A program made the translations under genes and the position numbers. Positions 17,045-24,708 of a stretch of 64,000 nt of DNA are shown piece after piece. The DNA comes from CAYWFP01 sp964457365. Lineage in GTDB: Bacteria; Planctomycetota; SZUA-567. Within the stretch, counting starts at the first letter, position 1. Each line of letters starts with the position of its first letter. The DNA lies in NCBI GenBank assembly GCA_964457365.1, contig CAYWFP010000004.1, positions 23,610-87,609 of the forward strand. The letters are read 5' to 3'. The notes below the pieces were generated by a model that saw nothing but the letters and a program-made list of their open reading frames with translations, was not told where the DNA came from and did not search any database.

Positions 17045-17938
17045 ATGGCCAAGCGTGGCGGAGTGCTTGCCCGCCGAGCCGGAAGTTGTCCGGCCATCGC
17101 ACTTTACGGCGCCGGCGCGCCCCGGCATCTGGCGATTCACAAGAATCCCGGGCTGGAGATCGTGGTTATCGAGAATGGTTCGGCCGAGTGGCAGATCGAG
17201 GATCGTGTCGAAGAGGTGCCGCCGGGATCGGTCTTCTTCAGTCTCCCGTGGCAGGCGCACGGCAACCCCACCGCTGCCGAACGCACCAGCCAGCTCCATT
17301 TCGTCGTCATCCGTTTCGACCGCGAGTACGACGAACCGTCCGAGACGTTCCGCTTCCATCCCTGGCTGGATTTCGACGCGGCGGCAACACGGAGGTTGCG
17401 GCGGGTGCTCCTGAAGACCCATCGCCACACCTGGCGCGCGACGGCGAATCTGCAATGGCTGCTGCCGGCGACGGTGCGCGAACTCAAGGTGCCCGGCCCC
17501 GAACACGAGGCGCTGGCGAAGAGCCTGCTGCGCGGGGTGATCGTCGAGCTCGCCCGGTCTATCTTCGCTGGCGAGCCGGCCCGGCCGGAAACGCCCGATA
17601 CGCTGCGGCGCGTCGCGCAGTTCGGCGAAGCACTGGTGCTGCGCTGCGGCGAGCCGTGGACGCTGGCGGAGATGGCGCACGCGTGCCGCCTGGGGCGGAC
17701 CCAGTTCGGCGCGCTCTTCAAGAAGCGGTTCGGCGACAACCCGACGGTTTATCTGAACCGCGTGCGTATCGAGCGCGCAAAAAGGCTGCTCTTGACCACC
17801 AACGANNNNNNNNNNTCGATCACACAGATCGCTCTGGCCTGCGGCTTTTCCTCGAGCCAGTACTTCGCCAACACCTTCAAGCGCTATGCCCGGATCAGCG
17901 CGCGGGACTATCGCAAGCGGCACGGCCGGAAGCGATGA
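17045..17938 (+). CDS. AraC-family transcriptional regulator (contains assembly gap)
   Basis: A 297-codon reading including 10 N. The N-terminal cupin-like sensing domain (about 20-110) shows GLEIVVIENGSAEWQIEDRVEEVPPGSVFF and LPWQAHG. The C-terminal double helix-turn-helix (about 195-293) has WTLAEMAHACRLGRTQFGALFKKRFGDNPTVYLNRVRIERAKRLL, split here only by the gap, then SITQIALACGFSSSQYFANTFKRY. Four undetermined residues fall in the loop before the second HTH; homologues usually have one or two residues there. It faces the UroD-like gene across a shared control region and probably regulates it. Confidence 0.88.
   Translation: MAKRGGVLARRAGSCPAIALYGAGAPRHLAIHKNPGLEIVVIENGSAEWQIEDRVEEVPPGSVFFSLPWQAHGNPTAAERTSQLHFVVIRFDREYDEPSETFRFHPWLDFDAAATRRLRRVLLKTHRHTWRATANLQWLLPATVRELKVPGPEHEALAKSLLRGVIVELARSIFAGEPARPETPDTLRRVAQFGEALVLRCGEPWTLAEMAHACRLGRTQFGALFKKRFGDNPTVYLNRVRIERAKRLLLTTNXXXXSITQIALACGFSSSQYFANTFKRYARISARDYRKRHGRKR
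17806..17815. other. Run of 10 N (assembly gap)
   Basis: Undetermined bases inside the AraC gene. The frame stays open across them, but the implied four-residue insertion between TTN and SITQIA is longer than typical for the family, so 10 is probably a placeholder length. Confidence 0.9.
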
Positions 17939-17941
17939 CAC

Positions 17942-20128
17942 CTACACGCGTTTGAGCTTGGCCATGTCGAGATGCAAGAGCTTCGTTCCGCCGACGAAGA
18001 ACTGCACCACCGCCTGCGTCGGGCTCGCCGAGAGCACCTTGCCGCGGCCGAAGGTGGCGTGTTCGACATGGTCCCCGGCCTTGAACGGCAGCGGCAGCTT
18101 TTCTTTCTTCTTCAGGCGCGGCGGCGGGGCGTCGTCGTGGAAGGGGACGATGTCGTCGCCGAGTTCGGCGAACGGTTCGTCCTCGTCCTCGGCTTCGGGC
18201 ATGCCGTAACCGAGCGGGTCGGCGTGGTCCTCGCACTCGACGAGGTCGGTCGGCAACTCCCGCAGAAAGCGGCTCGACGCCGCCGGTTCGACCCGGCCGA
18301 AGGTCATGCGCTGGGCCGCGTGCGCCATGAAGAGCCGCCGCTGCGCCCGGGTGATGCCGACGTAGAAGAGCCGGCGCTCCTCCTCGCGCTCGGCGCTCAT
18401 GCGCGCGTTGCTGTGCGGCAATAAACCTTCTTCGAGTCCGACGACGAAGACGACGGGGAACTCCAGCCCCTTGGCGCTGTGCAGCGTCATTAGCGAGAGC
18501 CGATCGGTGTCGGGTTCGTACATGTCGATATCCGCCACCAGCGCCACGTCCTCCAGGAACGCCGCCAGGTCCGCCTCCGGGTGCGCGGCCTCGAACTCGA
18601 CCGCGCGCTGCAGCAGGCTCTCGAGGTTTTCCAGCCGCTCGTCCTCCTCCTCGCTCTCGAGTTGCGGGATCAGGCCCGAGTGCTCCAGCACGGTCTTGAC
18701 GCAGATCCCGACCGGCGCCAGCGGCGCGCTGCGCAGATGCCGGCACCAGCGCGCGAAAGCCGCCAGCTTCTTGGTCACGCGTTTGCCGTAGATCTGCGCG
18801 AAATCCGGATCGCTCAGCAGCTCCAGCGGCGAGAGCGAGAGCGCCGCCGCGCGCTCCTCCAGGTACTCCAGCGTCTTCGGCCCGACCCCCGTCGGACGGC
18901 AACCGGCCATGCGCCGCAGCGCGACCGTATCGCGCGGATTGACCAGCGCCTTCAAATGCGCCAGGATATTCTTGATCTCCTTGCGGTCGTAGAAGCGCAC
19001 CCCGCCGATGAGCTGGTACGGGAATCCCTCGTGCATCAACGCCTCCTCGAACGGCCGCGACTGCGCGTTGGTGCGGTAGAAGACCGCCATGCTCCCGAGC
19101 GCGTATCCTTCCGCGCGCAACGTCTCGATGCGCTCGCAGACCCACGCCGCTTCGCCACGGTCGTCCGGGAGCCGCGCCAGCACCGGCTGCTCATCGTCGG
19201 CGTTCTCGGTGAAGAGACTCTTCTCGATGCGGTCGTCGTTGTTGCGGATCAGTTCGTTCGCCATCTGCAGGATCGTCGGCGTCGAGCGGTAGTTCTGCTC
19301 GAGCCGGACGAGGCCGGCCTCGGGGAAATCCTTGCGGAACTCCATGATGTTGCGGTACTCCGCCCCGCGCCAACTGTAGATACTCTGGTCGGGATCGCCG
19401 GTGACGTGGACGTTGCCGGCTTCGTTGGCGAGCAGCCGCATCAGGCGATACTGCGTGTGGTTGGTGTCCTGGTACTCGTCGATGAGCAGGTATTGAAAAC
19501 GTTCGTGGTAACGCTCCTTCAGGCCGGGCACCTTCTGCAGCAGCTTCACCGTAAGCACCAGCAGGTCGTCGAAGTCAGCCGCGTTCATCGCGCGCAGGCG
19601 CTTCTCGTACTCCGCGTACAGCGAAGCGATCACCTCGTCGTCCCAGCCGCCCTCGCCGAATTCGTCGGGCGCCACCAGGTCGCACTTGGCGCGGCTGATA
19701 CGCGCGAGCACGCGGCGGGGCTTGAAACGCTTGTCGTCGACGCGGCGGGCCTTGATGCACTCCTTCATCAGCCCTTCCTGGTCGGTCGTGTCGTAGATGG
19801 TGAAACGGCCGTCGCGGCCCTCGCCCAGCGCGTCCAGGTCGTACCGGAGAAAGCGCGCGCACATGGAGTGGAACGTCCCGATCCAGCGCGGGGCGCAGCC
19901 GGTCAACGCCTCGACCCGGCGCTGCATCTCGCCGGCGGCCTTGTTCGTGAAAGTCATCGCCAGGATCGCGCGCGGGTGCGTGCCGTGGCGGATCAGGTTG
20001 GCGATGCGGCGGGTCACCACGCGCGTCTTGCCCGAACCGGCGCCGGCTACGACCAGCAGCGGCCCGTCGCGGTGGGCGACGGCCTGGGCTTGCGCGGGGG
20101 TGAGATCGTCCAGGATCGGATCGGCCAT
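17942..20128 (-). CDS. pcrA: UvrD/PcrA-type ATP-dependent DNA helicase
   Basis: A 728-residue superfamily 1A 3'-5' helicase for repair and replication-fork maintenance. Motifs: Q-motif LTPAQAQAV, Walker A VAGAGSGKTR, Ia AMTFTNKAA, II LIDEYQDTN, III GDPDQSIYSWRGA, IV LEQNYRST, V LMTLHSAKGLEF and VI FYVGITRAQ. The C-terminus has the GDHVEHATFGRGKVLS Tudor-like region typical of UvrD/PcrA that contacts RNA polymerase. The ATG at 20128 is used; a TTG at 20134 would overlap the tatA stop. It is directly downstream of tatA. Confidence 0.94.
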   Translation of the reverse strand: MADPILDDLTPAQAQAVAHRDGPLLVVAGAGSGKTRVVTRRIANLIRHGTHPRAILAMTFTNKAAGEMQRRVEALTGCAPRWIGTFHSMCARFLRYDLDALGEGRDGRFTIYDTTDQEGLMKECIKARRVDDKRFKPRRVLARISRAKCDLVAPDEFGEGGWDDEVIASLYAEYEKRLRAMNAADFDDLLVLTVKLLQKVPGLKERYHERFQYLLIDEYQDTNHTQYRLMRLLANEAGNVHVTGDPDQSIYSWRGAEYRNIMEFRKDFPEAGLVRLEQNYRSTPTILQMANELIRNNDDRIEKSLFTENADDEQPVLARLPDDRGEAAWVCERIETLRAEGYALGSMAVFYRTNAQSRPFEEALMHEGFPYQLIGGVRFYDRKEIKNILAHLKALVNPRDTVALRRMAGCRPTGVGPKTLEYLEERAAALSLSPLELLSDPDFAQIYGKRVTKKLAAFARWCRHLRSAPLAPVGICVKTVLEHSGLIPQLESEEEDERLENLESLLQRAVEFEAAHPEADLAAFLEDVALVADIDMYEPDTDRLSLMTLHSAKGLEFPVVFVVGLEEGLLPHSNARMSAEREEERRLFYVGITRAQRRLFMAHAAQRMTFGRVEPAASSRFLRELPTDLVECEDHADPLGYGMPEAEDEDEPFAELGDDIVPFHDDAPPPRLKKKEKLPLPFKAGDHVEHATFGRGKVLSASPTQAVVQFFVGGTKLLHLDMAKLKRV

Positions 20129-20130
20129 GA

Positions 20131-20394
20131 TCAACCGGCCGGCTCGTCACCGGCGTCGTTCGTATTCGTCTCGGGGTCCGCGGCGGCCGGCGTATCCGCG
20201 TCTTCGTTTTCGACGGCGTGGTTGACTTCGTCGGTCACCTCGCGCATGCCCTGCTTGAACTCCACGAGACTGCGCCCGATCGACCGGGCGATGGACGGCA
20301 GCCGCTTGCCGAAGAGCAGCAGGCCGAGGATGGCGACGGCGATGATCTCGATCGGGCCGGGCGTCCACATGGCGGGGGTGAAAATGGAAAACAT
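20131..20394 (-). CDS. tatA: Twin-arginine translocase subunit TatA
   Basis: An 87-residue TatA/TatB-type protein: a short N-terminal transmembrane helix (IEIIAVAILGLLLFG), the FGKRLP hinge, then an amphipathic helix (IARSIGRSLVEFKQGM) and an acidic, low-complexity tail. It builds the pore of the folded-protein export system. ATG 20394 follows GGAGAGGAG. No tatC is present in the window. It ends 2 bp before the pcrA start and shares its promoter. Confidence 0.9.
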   Translation of the reverse strand: MFSIFTPAMWTPGPIEIIAVAILGLLLFGKRLPSIARSIGRSLVEFKQGMREVTDEVNHAVENEDADTPAAADPETNTNDAGDEPAG

Positions 20395-20434
20395 GGGCTC
20401 CTCTCCGGCGGCTGCTTCGGGCCGCCACACCGGT

Positions 20435-20463
20435 ATTATAGATATTTCGCCCGCGGCGAACAA
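20435..20463 (-). promoter_or_regulatory. Sigma70-like promoter for tatA-pcrA
   Basis: Minus strand: TTGTTC, 17-bp spacer, TATAAT (perfect -10). Just upstream is a perfect palindrome CCGCGGATCCGCGG (20472-20485), between exbD and this promoter; it could form a hairpin after exbD but has no U-tract. Confidence 0.6.
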
Positions 20464-20498
20464 GCCCGTGTCCGCGGATCCGCGGCAAACTTCTCAAC

Positions 20499-20897
20499 TC
20501 ACCGCTTGGTCTTGAAGTTGAGCCTGGTCTGGCCCACCTGCTTGGCGATATCCAGCACGCCCACCAGCGCGCCCGAAGGCGCGTCGCGATCGGTCTTCAG
20601 GTGCAGCACCGGATCCTTGTGCTTCGCGCGCAACGCCTTCAGCCGCGCGGGGAACTGCTCCAGCGTCACCTTCTCGCGCTCGAGGTAGATCGTCCCGTCG
20701 TGGTGGATGACCAGTTCGATGGTCTTGACTTCCGGCACCTCCTCGCTGGCGCCCCTGGGCAGGTTGACCGAAACCCCGCCCTCGCGCTCGAACTTGGCCG
20801 AGAGCAAGACGAAGATGACCAGCAGGAACAGCACGTCGATGAGCGAGGTGATGTTGATCACCGGGCCGCGCGCGCGTCGTTTGAGAGCGAACTGCAT
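20499..20897 (-). CDS. exbD: ExbD/TolR family protein
   Basis: A 132-residue inner-membrane protein with one N-terminal transmembrane helix (SLIDVLFLLVIFVLLSAKF) containing the essential Asp of the family, followed by a periplasmic domain of the usual size (VNLPRG, VIHHDGTIYLEREKV). Together with ExbB it uses proton-motive force to drive TonB-dependent uptake or envelope work. It lies 13 bp downstream of exbB. No tonB is seen nearby, so a TolR-like role is also possible. Confidence 0.9.
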   Translation of the reverse strand: MQFALKRRARGPVINITSLIDVLFLLVIFVLLSAKFEREGGVSVNLPRGASEEVPEVKTIELVIHHDGTIYLEREKVTLEQFPARLKALRAKHKDPVLHLKTDRDAPSGALVGVLDIAKQVGQTRLNFKTKR

Positions 20898-20910
20898 GCC
20901 GCCGCCTCCG

Positions 20911-21570
20911 TTACACCCCGTCGCCGGCCGCCGGTTCCGCGCGCAGGCGCAGCATCAGGCGTACCGCGTAGCGCTCCATCTCCAGCGCCATGTCGTCCAC
21001 CCGGCGCGAGAACCAGGTGAAGGCCACGTAGGCGGGGATGGCCACGATCAGACCGGCGATGGTGGTCACCAGCGCCTCGCTGATCCCGCCCGAGAGCGCC
21101 CCGGCCTCGCGCACGCCCACCGCGGCGATCTTGCGGAATACTTCGTACATGCCCAGCACCGTGCCCAGCAGACCCAGCAGCGGCGCGATGGCCGCGATGA
21201 TCTCCAGCGCCAGCACCCCGCGCGAGATGTCGTGCGCCGCGCGCCGCCCGGCACTCTCCACCAGCGCCTCGGCCTCCTCCCGGCGGATCTGGCGGGTGAC
21301 GATCACCGTCAGCAGTACCTCGGCGAAGGCCCCGCCAACCTGGCGGCAGGTAGCCACGGCCGCGTCGATGTCGCCACGCGGGCGCAGCGACTCCGCCAAC
21401 TCCACCAGCGTCGCCGGCAGCATCACCCGCCGCCTCAGCATCAGCGCGCAGTAGATCGCGTAGCCCACCGTCGCCACCGAGAGGGCGATGATGACGTAGA
21501 GGATCACGCCGCCCTGCTCGAGCAGGGTCGCCACCGTCATCACCGGCAATTCCGCCGTTTCCGCCTCCAT
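20911..21570 (-). CDS. exbB: MotA/TolQ/ExbB proton channel family protein
   Basis: A 219-residue membrane protein with a first helix (GGVILYVIIALSVATVGYAIY), a long cytoplasmic part, and the conserved pair of helices in the C-terminal half: APLLGLLGTVLGMYEVF and ALVTTIAGLIVAIPAYVAFTWF, the ExbB/TolQ signature. It pairs with the adjacent exbD gene to form an energising motor of the inner membrane. It starts with ATG 21570 after GAGG. Whether it belongs to a Ton, Tol or gliding-type system cannot be told here. Confidence 0.9.
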   Translation of the reverse strand: MEAETAELPVMTVATLLEQGGVILYVIIALSVATVGYAIYCALMLRRRVMLPATLVELAESLRPRGDIDAAVATCRQVGGAFAEVLLTVIVTRQIRREEAEALVESAGRRAAHDISRGVLALEIIAAIAPLLGLLGTVLGMYEVFRKIAAVGVREAGALSGGISEALVTTIAGLIVAIPAYVAFTWFSRRVDDMALEMERYAVRLMLRLRAEPAAGDGV

Positions 21571-21607
21571 AAATACTCCTCGTTTCCCTGTCTCCCGCCG
21601 ACGCCGG

Positions 21608-22672
21608 CTACGCCACGCCCGTACTCGCGACCAGCCTCTCCTTGAACCAGGCCGCCTCCGCGGCGATGTCGCGCGCGCCGATGATGGCGGTGCAGACGGC
21701 GACCGCGCGCGCGCCCGCGGCGATCACCTCCGGCAGCGTCCGACGATTGACCGCGCCAATACAGAAATACGGCAGCGCGTTCCATGCCGCCACCCAGCGA
21801 ACGCAGTCGAGTCCCACAGGAGCCCTGTGCTTCTTGGTGTCGGTCGCGTATACCGGGCCCGCGCCGATATAGTCCGCGCCCTCGGAGAAGGCGCGCTCGG
21901 CCCATTCCCGTGCGGCGGTGCTGCGGCCGATAACGCGATCGCGCCCGACAAGCCGCCGCACGAGGTGTATGGGCAGGTCTCCCCACCCGGTATGCACCCC
22001 GTCGGCATCGACGAGATCCACCAGGTGCGCGCGGTCGTTCAAGAGGAACAGCGCTCCGCCTTCGCGGCAGATCGCGGCGAGTTCGCGCGCGCGCGCGTAG
22101 AAGGCGCCGTCCTCGAGTTCCTTCTCGCGCATCTGGATGATATCCGCCCCGCCGGCAACCGCCTCGCGCGTGACCGTCACCGCGTCGGCCGACGCGAGCG
22201 ACTCGGTCACCAGGACATACAACCGCGCCTGCGCGAGCCGCGCGAACCGGTTCGCGGTCGATAAGGCCCGCGCTTCGATCTCGTAAACGGCGTAGCGCAG
22301 TTTCTCGAACCGCGCGGCCGCCTCGGTGTCGACGATCTTGCCGTACTCTTCCAGCGCGCGCAATGCTTCCGGCAACCGCTTCAGCGCCGCCCGGGCCACT
22401 GCCGCCTCGTCCGCGCGCGTCGCTTCGCCGTCCGTCGTCGCATCGGCGCCCGCATCGCCGGCGGTGTCGCGGAAATCCGCGCGCGTCATGCCTTCCGGCA
22501 GCGCCGCCGGCAGCATCTTCTCCGCCGCGACCAACTCGTGCCGCAGCTCTTTCAAGCGCCGGCAGAGAGCTGCGTCGTCGCGGACGAAGCGCGCGTATTC
22601 CTCGACCACGCGGAACGCTTCACGCGCGCGGTTTAGATTCGCGTCCAGAATGCGCCACGCGCCACGGTTCAT
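21608..22672 (-). CDS. thiE: ThiD2-ThiE fusion: thiamine phosphate synthase with N-terminal ThiD2 domain
   Basis: A 354-residue two-domain protein. Residues 1-150 match the ThiD2 domain (WRILDANLNRAREAFRVVEEYARF), known from cyanobacterial ThiE and thought to supply HMP-P kinase function. Residues 165-354 are thiamine-phosphate synthase: LYVLVTESL, GGADIIQMREKELEDGAFYARA, FLLNDRAHLVDLVDADGVHTG, VIGRSTAAREW, GADYIGAGPVYATDTK and the C-terminal phosphate-binding region. The enzyme joins HMP-PP and thiazole phosphate. The start overlaps the DUF4254 stop by 4 bp (ATGA). Confidence 0.9.
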   Translation of the reverse strand: MNRGAWRILDANLNRAREAFRVVEEYARFVRDDAALCRRLKELRHELVAAEKMLPAALPEGMTRADFRDTAGDAGADATTDGEATRADEAAVARAALKRLPEALRALEEYGKIVDTEAAARFEKLRYAVYEIEARALSTANRFARLAQARLYVLVTESLASADAVTVTREAVAGGADIIQMREKELEDGAFYARARELAAICREGGALFLLNDRAHLVDLVDADGVHTGWGDLPIHLVRRLVGRDRVIGRSTAAREWAERAFSEGADYIGAGPVYATDTKKHRAPVGLDCVRWVAAWNALPYFCIGAVNRRTLPEVIAAGARAVAVCTAIIGARDIAAEAAWFKERLVASTGVA

Positions 22673-23346
22673 GCCGGCTCCCGTGACGCGCCCGCGCGTT
22701 TCGTCCCCGCGAGATAGGGGTTCGTCGCCGCGTCGTTGTACATCTTGAACTGGCGGTACAGCTTCATCGTCTTGCGCCCGGCGAAGAGATCGTCCAGCAA
22801 CTCCGCGAGCGCCCGGGTCAAGTCCGCTCGCTGCGCGGCCAGGATCGCGGCGCGCTCGCGGCAGCGCGCCCGGTGCGCCTCGTCGACGTCGGCGCGTTCG
22901 GCCTGGACGTTCATGTGAAAGACCTTCAGCGAGAGGATCGAGAGGCGGTCGATGATGCCGCCGGGCGTCTCGCTGTTCCAACGGGCCTGCGCGGGCGGTT
23001 CGGCCCCTGCTTCCAGCAACATCGCCGTCAAGGCGTTGTCGAGTTGCTCGATGTAATCGTTGCGCTCCTGGTTCAGCACGTCGATGCGGCGTTTCACCGC
23101 GGCAATGACCGTATCGCCGGCGGCGGGATCGCGCGCCTTGTCCTCCTCGTGCCACAGCAGGACGTTACGCTTGTGCTGCGCGAAGACGAGCGCGGCGAAC
23201 GACTCCTTCGGCGCCTCCGCGGCGAAGATCGCCTCCGCGTTCTCGGGCGTGCCGTCGGACCCGTGCCAGCGTGTCGTCCACTCCGCCTGGACCCGCGCGA
23301 GCGCGTCGGCGTCAGGTCGATTCTTCCGCATGACCGTGATGCACAT
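22669..23346 (-). CDS. DUF4254 family protein
   Basis: A 225-residue helical protein of DUF4254, known mostly from Bacteroidota, Chlamydiae and PVC relatives and of unknown function. Diagnostic regions: FAALVFAQHKRNVLLWHEEDKARDP, RIDVLNQERNDYIEQLDNAL, GGIIDRLSILSLKVFHM and the closing MKLYRQFKMYNDAATNPYL. ATG 23346 has GGAG upstream and a strong promoter (23381-23408). In other genomes the family is often near glycosyltransferase or lipopolysaccharide genes; here its partner is thiE, coupled by a 4-bp overlap. Confidence 0.82.
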   Translation of the reverse strand: MCITVMRKNRPDADALARVQAEWTTRWHGSDGTPENAEAIFAAEAPKESFAALVFAQHKRNVLLWHEEDKARDPAAGDTVIAAVKRRIDVLNQERNDYIEQLDNALTAMLLEAGAEPPAQARWNSETPGGIIDRLSILSLKVFHMNVQAERADVDEAHRARCRERAAILAAQRADLTRALAELLDDLFAGRKTMKLYRQFKMYNDAATNPYLAGTKRAGASREPA

Positions 23347-23380
23347 GTCGTTCTCCGAAACCGGTTCGTCGCGGATATTC

Positions 23381-23408
23381 AGTATAGCCAAATGGCCGCC
23401 ACTATCAA
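23381..23408 (-). promoter_or_regulatory. Sigma70-like promoter for DUF4254-thiE
   Basis: Minus strand: TTGATA, 16-bp spacer, TATACT, about 35 bp upstream of ATG 23346. Confidence 0.6.
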
Positions 23409-23444
23409 GACGACGCGCACGCGTCGACATGCGCGGGTCGACGC

Positions 23445-23473
23445 TTGACTTCCCCATCGCGGCGTTCTATGAT
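23445..23473 (+). promoter_or_regulatory. Sigma70-like promoter for the FTR-phoU series
   Basis: TTGACT, 17-bp spacer, TATGAT, about 42 bp upstream of ATG 23515. Divergent from the DUF4254 promoter. Confidence 0.62.
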
Positions 23474-23514
23474 GAGGACATGTCGACACGCGTTGCTGTT
23501 CGGAAAAGAGGCTC

Positions 23515-23814
23515 ATGAATCTCAACGACGAAGAACAGGCGGTCTACGAGCGAATCAAGACCTTCGCCGAAGAGAAAGGTTACGCGCTCAATCCGGACGG
23601 GGAGCTGGTCGAACGCGTCGTCCGCGGCCTGGTCAAGCGCAAGGAGAAGGCGGGCGAATACTACTGTCCCTGCCGCATGACGACGGGAAAACCCGAGGCG
23701 GACAGGAAGATCATCTGCCCCTGCGATTATCACGAAGAGGAACTGCGGGAGAAGGGCATCTGCCACTGCCGGCTGCTGATCGACCCGAACCATCCGGCCC
23801 AGGCTTCCGCATAG
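23515..23814 (+). CDS. Ferredoxin:thioredoxin reductase catalytic subunit-like protein
   Basis: A 99-residue protein with the FTR catalytic-chain pattern: C51-P-C53, C68-P-C70 and C83-H-C85, which in the family hold a [4Fe-4S] cluster next to a redox-active disulfide. Spacing is CPC-x14-CPC-x12-CHC, not the plant/cyanobacterial CPC-x16-CPC-x8-CHC, so it belongs to the diverged branch found in non-photosynthetic anaerobes. It should reduce thioredoxin or a similar partner using ferredoxin electrons. No variable subunit, thioredoxin or ferredoxin gene is adjacent. It is followed 16 bp later by the PhoU-like gene. Confidence 0.88.
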   Translation: MNLNDEEQAVYERIKTFAEEKGYALNPDGELVERVVRGLVKRKEKAGEYYCPCRMTTGKPEADRKIICPCDYHEEELREKGICHCRLLIDPNHPAQASA

Positions 23815-23830
23815 CGCGAAAGGGACGTCC

Positions 23831-24706
23831 GTGCCGCACAGACTGGCCATCCAGAAGCTCAAGAGCGATATCGTCGCCATGGGGGAGATGAGCGAGTACG
23901 CGCTCATGACCGCGATCATGAGTCTGCTCGACCGCGACACCGACCTGGCATGCTTCGTCCTGGACTACGACCGCGAGATCGACGAAATGGAGCTCAAGAT
24001 CGACCGCGCCTGCTCTGACCTGCTGCACACCAATAACCTTACCCACGACGAGGTCGGCTTCGTCATGGCCGCGTCCAAGATCAACAACGACATCGAACGT
24101 ATCGGCGACCTGGCGTGCGAGATCTGTCAACACGTGCTTTTTCTGGTACGCGAGCGCAGCGTGCTGGCGCAGGTGGTCGATTTCAACACGTTGGTCGAAC
24201 AGGCCGGCGAGATGATCCGCGAGAGCATCAACGCGCTGATGGAGAGCGATACGCGCCTGGCCTGGAAGATCATCGACGAACGCCTCTGTGTCGACGAGGA
24301 GATGCTGCTGGTCTTCCGCGAGCTGATGGACATGATGCGCACCGACCAGCGTACCGTCGAACGCTGCTGTCATATCCTCTTCATCGTCAAGTCGTTGCGC
24401 CGCGTGGCCGACCTGGCCGCCAACATCGCCGAGGAGGTGGTCCTCGTCTCCGAGGGCGTGGTCATCCGCCACCACATCCGCGAGTTCCATCCCGTCGACC
24501 CGCTCCCGAGCGGCGAGGAGGAGCAGATCGAATCCGGCGTCATGGCCCAGCGCCGAAGCCGCGAAGAGTTGAAGCGGGAGGATTCCAAGACCCGCGTCAT
24601 CTCGGTCAAGGACGTCGCCGCCGAGGCCGCCGACGGTCGCAGCAAGGCCGATAAGGCGCGCGAGAAACTGCTCAAGATGCGCGCCAAGAAGGCGCAACGG
24701 GCCTGA
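23831..24706 (+). CDS. PhoU-domain protein
   Basis: A 291-residue protein with two PhoU helical-bundle repeats (about 5-100 and 115-215). Typical motifs: DYDREIDEMELKIDRACSDLL, AASKINNDIERIGDLACEIC, and the second copy DERLCVDEEM and KSLRRVADLAANIAEEVV. PhoU proteins regulate phosphate transport and signalling or Na/phosphate symport. The C-terminal 70 residues are basic and charged, an extension beyond standard PhoU. The start is GTG 23831. No pst or pho genes are nearby, so it may act with a remote symporter. Confidence 0.85.
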   Translation: MPHRLAIQKLKSDIVAMGEMSEYALMTAIMSLLDRDTDLACFVLDYDREIDEMELKIDRACSDLLHTNNLTHDEVGFVMAASKINNDIERIGDLACEICQHVLFLVRERSVLAQVVDFNTLVEQAGEMIRESINALMESDTRLAWKIIDERLCVDEEMLLVFRELMDMMRTDQRTVERCCHILFIVKSLRRVADLAANIAEEVVLVSEGVVIRHHIREFHPVDPLPSGEEEQIESGVMAQRRSREELKREDSKTRVISVKDVAAEAADGRSKADKAREKLLKMRAKKAQRA

Positions 24707-24708
24707 CC

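Noticed and set aside
20472..20485. Palindrome CCGCGGATCCGCGG as exbD terminator
   Set aside because: Perfect stem but no U-run; recorded only as a possible hairpin.
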